Shown here piece by piece: positions 1 to 2,945 of a stretch of DNA of 5,304 nucleotides. The position numbers were made by a program, and so were the translations under genes. Below the pieces are notes generated by a model. It did no database searches and had not been told where the DNA came from. It saw only the letters and a list, made by a program, of their open reading frames with translations. Numbering within the stretch: position 1 is the first letter of the stretch; every line of letters starts with the position of its first letter. The stretch comes from Suilimivivens sp964507235. GTDB taxonomy: Bacteria > Bacillota > Clostridia > Lachnospirales > Lachnospiraceae. The DNA lies in assembly GCA_964507235.1 (NCBI GenBank), contig CAZDPE010000141.1:1-5304 (forward strand), read 5' to 3'.

Positions 1-653
1 AAAAGATTCATGGGCGCTACCGCAAAAACAACCAGAGTTGTCACACTTGTAATCGAACTATTAATGGCTGTTCCCATGCCGACAATCGTGTCAAGCGGCA
101 TTCCGTACAGCTTCGAAAAAGCAGAGAGCAGATAAACTGCATTAAACATAGTTCCGAACACTGTCATACAGAGAGTTCCCGCCACACAGGAAAGCACTGC
201 ATTTTTCTTTGTTTTCTTAATCATATATAAGATGGATGAGGGCAGAATAAAGCTGCACCCGACAACAAAGTTGGCAAGATCCCCCACAAATGCGGTGGAT
301 GTTCCCTTAATAAATAGTTTCAGTACAATTTTGCAGAATTCAATCATTACTCCCGCTACCGGACCAAATGCAAACGCACCTACAAGCGCAGGGATTTCAC
401 TGAAATCAAGCTCATAGAAGGACGGAGCAAAAGGAAGCGGAAATTCAAACAGCATAAGTATTGCAGCAATGGCGGCAAAGACACCAATCATTGCAATTTT
501 CCTGGTGGTAAGTATACGCTCCTCATCACCATTTTTCTTTTTCAGAAGCTTTTCAGCAGCATACGCCGCTGCTGTCAAAATTACTGCAATTACTACAGAC
601 TCAAGTGCAAACACTGCATTTTCCACTAAGGTGGACCATAAACCATTATTCAT
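1..653 (-). CDS. ribU: Riboflavin ECF transporter S component RibU, 3' end cut by the window edge
   Basis: This encodes the membrane-embedded substrate-binding (S) subunit that captures riboflavin and, with a shared EcfA-EcfA'-EcfT energising module encoded elsewhere, imports it. I translated 217 codons from ATG 653; the frame is open to the window edge. The core (from about residue 51) is a hydrophobic, multi-helix protein. It has an AAIAA (AxxxA) helix motif near residues 60-64, typical of S-component contact with EcfT. The RibU signature follows at residues 70-100: FEFPLPFAP, then ELDFSEIPALVGAFAFGPVAG. IKGTSTAFVGDLANFVVG follows at about 115-132, and GMPLDTIVGMGTAIN near 184-198. Residues 1-50 add an extra hydrophobic helix and a charged linker before the core. 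The start is supported by AGAGAGG six bases upstream. An FMN riboswitch and terminator precede the gene, which agrees with the identification. About 20-25 C-terminal residues are probably missing. Confidence is high for the family. Confidence 0.93.
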   Translation of the reverse strand, partial: MNNGLWSTLVENAVFALESVVIAVILTAAAYAAEKLLKKKNGDEERILTTRKIAMIGVFAAIAAILMLFEFPLPFAPSFYELDFSEIPALVGAFAFGPVAGVMIEFCKIVLKLFIKGTSTAFVGDLANFVVGCSFILPSSILYMIKKTKKNAVLSCVAGTLCMTVFGTMFNAVYLLSAFSKLYGMPLDTIVGMGTAINSSITSVTTLVVFAVAPMNL

Positions 654-659
654 TTTTTT

Positions 660-666
660 CCTCTCT
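660..666 (-). promoter_or_regulatory. Ribosome binding site of ribU
   Basis: AGAGAGG lies six A residues upstream of the ATG at 653 and fixes the start of ribU. It lies downstream of the riboswitch terminator, so the arrangement points to control by transcription termination rather than by masking of this site. Confidence 0.75.
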
Positions 667-738
667 TTCTGCCGCTTTAACCGGCTGGCTTTTGCCGTTT
701 TCAGAAAGGTTCTTCTTTGAAAGCTTTCCTTTGTTATG

Positions 739-773
739 AAAAACCCCGAATGCCGTAAATCAACATTCGGGGT
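739..773 (-). terminator. Riboswitch-controlled intrinsic terminator upstream of ribU
   Basis: Read on the minus strand, ACCCCGAATG (773-764) and CATTCGGGGT (752-743) form a perfect 10-bp GC-rich stem around an 11-nt loop. A run of five U residues follows (743-739). It lies about 50 nt after the FMN aptamer and about 85 nt before the ribU start, the expected place for an expression platform. Its 5' arm ACCCCGAA (773-766) is also fully complementary to UUCGGGGU at the 5' edge of the aptamer (987-980). Terminator and antiterminator can therefore exclude each other. Confidence 0.9.
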
Positions 774-795
774 ACTATCTCACAACGCTTTCATT

Positions 796-823
796 ATGAC
801 TGCCTCCCAAAAAAAGCAGTCAT
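796..823 (-). other. Hairpin between FMN aptamer and terminator
   Basis: ATGACTGC (823-816) and GCAGTCAT (803-796) form a perfect 8-bp stem around a 12-nt loop containing seven U residues and GGGAG. It begins just 3' of the aptamer P1 strand. It may act as a spacer or pause hairpin in the riboswitch expression platform. It lacks a U tract after the stem, so it is not a terminator on this strand. Confidence 0.6.
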
Positions 824-824
824 T

Positions 825-990
825 TTCTTCTTTCATCCAGACTTTACTGTTGGTTTTGGACTTTCACCAAATCAGCCGCTGCATTTCACATTCTTGCCAG
901 AAATACAACGGGTCGCGGACTATACCGCCAGTAGGGAATTCATACTCACCGGAACCTTGATATCCGGTAAGGTCACCCAACCCCGAAGAA
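825..990 (-). promoter_or_regulatory. FMN riboswitch (RFN element) controlling ribU
   Basis: The minus strand carries the conserved RFN core: TTCTTCGGGG, GGGTGA...AATTCCC, GGCGGTATAGTCCGCGA, TTTGGTGAAAGTCCAAA and ACAGTAAAGTCTGGATGA. The stems are P1 UUCUUC/GAAGAA (990-985/830-825), P2 GGG/CCC (978-976/936-934), P3 GCGG/CCGC (928-925/918-915), P5 UUUGG/CCAAA (871-867/859-855) and P6 around 851-840. The variable stem P4 has 12 bp (911-900/887-876) with a 12-nt loop. Two departures stand out: a 32-nt hairpin inserted in L2 (972-941), and an A·C mismatch in P6 where the consensus has G-C. The aptamer binds FMN. With the terminator at 739-773 the likely mode is premature termination of ribU when FMN is high. 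The gene downstream is a riboflavin transporter, which agrees independently. Confidence 0.95.
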
Positions 991-1013
991 CTTTTCTTTT
1001 TTATTTCGGGAAC

Positions 1014-1042
1014 ATCATAACACATCAGCTGTATATATACAA
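1014..1042 (-). promoter_or_regulatory. Sigma-A type promoter with extended -10 for the ribU leader
   Basis: On the minus strand, TTGTAT (1042-1037) and TATGAT (1019-1014) are separated by exactly 17 bp. TG at 1022-1021 makes an extended -10 (TGTTATGAT). Transcription would start near 1007, about 17 nt before the aptamer, so the whole riboswitch is transcribed. The promoter lies only 30 bp after the stop codon of the VWA lipoprotein gene, in an AT-rich stretch where I see no terminator for that gene. Read-through from upstream would still meet the riboswitch. Confidence 0.75.
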
Positions 1043-1071
1043 GAGGTTTATTAAATTTTTTAAATGGTCTT

Positions 1072-2781
1072 CTATTCAACCGTTTCTACTAATTCCAAAA
1101 ATTCCTGCTTATATTCATCATTAAGGCTGATGGCTTTCAAGGTTTTTTTCACATTCTTAACGGAAGCCTCTTCCTGATATTCGCTGTGGGAAGCAAGCAG
1201 CCCGAATTCCGCAACAGCTGCCGCAAACCGGAAATCATCGGAAGGATGCTCCTGATAGCTGTCAAAGCTTATCGGATACTGTAAAAGATTGCTTTCTTCT
1301 TCCGCAGGCTTCTTATAGCGTACGCTTAAAGTCAGCCATTCCTGGGTTTTTGCCGTATTGCCCTCTCCTGCTTCTTCCAGTTCCTTTTTGTAATTGTCGC
1401 TGTATTTTAATCCTTCTATTTCCTCTTCGGAAAGAGTTGTCAGCGGCTCCTTTAATATCATCTCATAAAGAGCTGTTACGCTGTGTCCTGCGCCGATTTC
1501 ACCGGCGTCCTTTGTATCATCCTCAAAATCTTCCCTGTTAAGAGCTCTGTTCTCATAACCGATCAAATGATATTCGGATACCACTGCGGGATTAAATTCC
1601 ACCTGAAATTTTACATCCTTACAAATGGTAAGAAGCGTGGAACTCATTTCCTCCACCAGCACCTTTTTTGCCTCTCTTACACAATCGATATAGGCATAAT
1701 TTCCATTGCCATTGTCTGCCAGTGTTTCCATTTTATTATCTTTAATATTTCCTGTACCGAAGCCCAGTACCGACAAGAAAATACCCGATTCCTTTTTTTC
1801 CGTAATCAGCTCCTCCAGTTCTTCTTCCGTAGTCAGTCCAATGTTCAAATCTCCGTCTGTCGCAAGAATAATCCTGTTGTTACCGCCTTCTATAAAGTGC
1901 TTTTCAGCAAGCGCGTAGGCCGTTTCAATCCCTTTGCTTCCGTGGGTGCCCCCTCCTGCTTCAAGCCCCATAAGCGCCTTTTGAATTTTCTTTGTTTTAT
2001 TCCCGCTTACACCGTCAAGCACAATCGTATCCTCCCCTGCGTAAGTGACAATGGAAACTCTGTCCTTTTCCGTAAGATTTTCCGCCAGCATACAGAAGGA
2101 TTCCTGTAAAAGGGGAAGCTTATCCGCATCATACATGGAACCTGACACATCCAGCAAAAAAACCAGATTGGCAGGCGGCGCTTCTCCATAATCAATGCTC
2201 TGGGTTTTCAAACCAAGCATAAGAAGCTGGGCTTCCTCATTCCAGGGGCAGGCGCTGATTTGTGCAGTAACGCCAAAGGGTTCACCTCCCTCCGGATCCT
2301 TATAATCATATGAAAAATAATTCAGCATTTCTTCAATCCTTACGGCACCTTCGGGCAGATATTCAAGTTCATAGCCGTTTCTGATAAGTCTTCTCAAATT
2401 ACTGTAGGACGCGGTATCCACATCTGCGGAAAAAGTGGAAAGCGGTTCCTTTCTGACAGAAGTATATCCTTTTTCCTCCCACTCGCTGTATTCCTCCCCA
2501 CCGTCATTTCCTGCCGGAAAGATGTAACAGCTTTCCAGATAACTTCCGCCCGGTTCTTCCTCCATTAAATCTGCGCTTTCTGCTTCCTGCGCATCTTCAT
2601 AATTACTGACGTAATCCCCGTCAGACTCATCCGTATAATATCCTTCATCAAAGCTTTCCGTGGTATCCGCCATTTCTACTGTTTCCTCACTGCCTGAGGT
2701 GCTGACAGACTTCCCGCAGCCGGTCAGTGAACTCATTAACAATGCCGTTCCCAATACTAATGCCGCAATCCTCTTTTTCAT
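1072..2781 (-). CDS. YfbK-like von Willebrand factor A domain lipoprotein
   Basis: This is a 569-residue predicted surface lipoprotein of the YfbK family (VWA domain flanked by family-specific N- and C-terminal domains); its exact function is not known. A signal peptide with basic N-terminus MKKR and hydrophobic core ends in a lipobox, LTGC, with the lipidated Cys at residue 22. Residues about 23-110 are a strongly acidic, Ser/Tyr-rich spacer. The family N-domain follows (FSADVDTASYSNLRRLI near 117; NYFSYDY near 154). The VWA domain runs from about 205 to 375. Its MIDAS metal site is complete: DVSGS (Asp211, Ser213, Ser215), Thr279 in GGGTHGS and Asp309 in ATDGD. The C-terminal YfbK region ends with DFRFAAAVAEFGLLA near 516-530. 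Total length is close to E. coli YfbK. ATG 2781 is chosen because AAGGGAGG lies seven bases upstream; the in-frame GTG at 2805 would place that site inside the coding sequence. Likely role: metal-dependent protein binding at the cell surface (inference). Confidence 0.9.
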   Translation of the reverse strand: MKKRIAALVLGTALLMSSLTGCGKSVSTSGSEETVEMADTTESFDEGYYTDESDGDYVSNYEDAQEAESADLMEEEPGGSYLESCYIFPAGNDGGEEYSEWEEKGYTSVRKEPLSTFSADVDTASYSNLRRLIRNGYELEYLPEGAVRIEEMLNYFSYDYKDPEGGEPFGVTAQISACPWNEEAQLLMLGLKTQSIDYGEAPPANLVFLLDVSGSMYDADKLPLLQESFCMLAENLTEKDRVSIVTYAGEDTIVLDGVSGNKTKKIQKALMGLEAGGGTHGSKGIETAYALAEKHFIEGGNNRIILATDGDLNIGLTTEEELEELITEKKESGIFLSVLGFGTGNIKDNKMETLADNGNGNYAYIDCVREAKKVLVEEMSSTLLTICKDVKFQVEFNPAVVSEYHLIGYENRALNREDFEDDTKDAGEIGAGHSVTALYEMILKEPLTTLSEEEIEGLKYSDNYKKELEEAGEGNTAKTQEWLTLSVRYKKPAEEESNLLQYPISFDSYQEHPSDDFRFAAAVAEFGLLASHSEYQEEASVKNVKKTLKAISLNDEYKQEFLELVETVE

Positions 2782-2788
2782 AAAAAAT

Positions 2789-2796
2789 CCTCCCTT
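2789..2796 (-). promoter_or_regulatory. Strong ribosome binding site that fixes the VWA lipoprotein start
   Basis: AAGGGAGG lies seven bases before ATG 2781 and rules out the upstream in-frame GTG at 2805. The site begins only one base after the second inverted repeat (2798-2819), so a protein or RNA hairpin on that repeat could affect initiation. Confidence 0.85.
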
Positions 2797-2797
2797 A

Positions 2798-2819
2798 TGT
2801 ATCACACATCATTGATACG
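2798..2819 (-). repeat. Operator-like inverted repeat, copy 2
   Basis: On the minus strand GTATCA (2818-2813) and TGATAC (2804-2799) form a perfect 6-bp inverted repeat with an 8-nt spacer, directly before the ribosome binding site. Its arms match those of the copy at 2841-2862 at 13 of 14 positions, while only 3 of 8 spacer bases agree. It could be a repressor site or an RNA hairpin; no known regulator is recognised. Confidence 0.6.
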
Positions 2820-2824
2820 TGCAG

Positions 2825-2872
2825 AAAAAAATTCCTTCCCTGCATCACCTATTTATGATACGGGGAAGGAAT
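2825..2872 (-). terminator. Intrinsic terminator between tex and the VWA lipoprotein gene
   Basis: The minus strand has ATTCCTTCCC (2872-2863) and GGGAAGGAAT (2840-2831), a perfect 10-bp stem. A C·A mismatch separates it from an inner 6-bp stem GTATCA/TGATGC (2861-2856/2847-2842) with an 8-nt loop. Seven U residues follow (2831-2825). It can end tex transcription. Because a possible promoter lies just upstream (2914-2887), it could instead be an attenuator in the leader of the lipoprotein gene. The inner stem is copy 1 of the repeat found again at 2798-2819. Confidence 0.85.
2841..2862 (-). repeat. Operator-like inverted repeat, copy 1, inside the terminator
   Basis: GTATCA (2861-2856) and TGATGC (2847-2842) with an 8-nt spacer form the inner stem of the terminator, with one G·U pair in RNA. 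The unit is 43 bp from copy 2, close to four turns of B-DNA, so a protein binding both copies would sit on the same face of the helix. Confidence 0.6.
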
Positions 2873-2886
2873 ATGAATTTTATGGA

Positions 2887-2914
2887 TAAATATTAAATTT
2901 TTAATTCATGACAA
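2887..2914 (-). promoter_or_regulatory. Possible promoter for the VWA lipoprotein gene
   Basis: TTGTCA (2914-2909) and TATTTA (2892-2887) are spaced by 16 bp in an AT-rich stretch. Transcription would start near 2880, just before the terminator hairpin, making that hairpin part of the lipoprotein gene leader. The -10 is a weak match. I found no better promoter between the terminator and the gene start, where only about 45 bp are available. Confidence 0.35.
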
Positions 2915-2945
2915 TAGAAAGTTCGCAAAGCGTGCTTTCTATTGT
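2911..2945 (-). other. Hairpin overlapping the tex stop codon
   Basis: ACAATAGAAAG and CTTTCTATTGT (minus strand, 2945-2935 and 2921-2911) form a perfect 11-bp stem around a 13-nt loop, which holds an inner CGC/GCG. The stem begins with the last base of the tex TAA stop codon. It is AU-rich and has no U tract after it on the minus strand. It is therefore better seen as an mRNA 3' end or stability structure than as a terminator. Confidence 0.5.

Larger units (their letters stand above)
654..1071 (-). other. ribU leader region, 418 bp without a protein gene
   Basis: This gap is fully occupied by regulation, in transcription order: promoter (1042-1014), FMN aptamer (990-825), small hairpin (823-796), terminator (773-739) and an 85-nt untranslated stretch to the ribU start. 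That last stretch includes a short palindrome GAAAGCTTTC (719-728) and the ribosome binding site. Open frames crossing it on either strand have no ribosome binding site or recognisable protein and coincide with the riboswitch. Confidence 0.85.

Noticed and set aside
719..728. GAAAGCTTTC palindrome in the ribU 5' untranslated region
   Set aside because: With no loop it cannot form a hairpin, and a single short palindrome is expected by chance.
736..960. 74-codon plus-strand frame across the ribU leader
   Set aside because: It is antisense to the terminator and aptamer, with no protein-like character or ribosome binding site.
982..1010. CCCGAA (1010-1005) pairing with UUCGGG (987-982) as a second switch hairpin
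   Set aside because: The predicted transcription start near 1007 removes half of the first arm, so the pairing is probably not present in the RNA.
1031..1040. GTATATATAC palindrome between -35 and -10 of the ribU promoter
   Set aside because: It is a simple alternating AT sequence in an AT-rich spacer; there is no second copy to support an operator.
864..1079. 71-codon minus-strand frame starting with TTG at 1079
   Set aside because: It overlaps the FMN riboswitch and the ribU promoter, has no ribosome binding site and a weak start, and the RNA element explains the sequence.
1483..2109. 208-codon plus-strand frame
   Set aside because: It is antisense to the VWA lipoprotein gene, whose domains and MIDAS residues are clear; no ribosome binding site or known domain.
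2803..2805. GTG at 2805 as the start of the VWA lipoprotein
   Set aside because: It would put the strong AAGGGAGG site inside the gene; ATG 2781 has ideal spacing and gives a normal lipoprotein signal.
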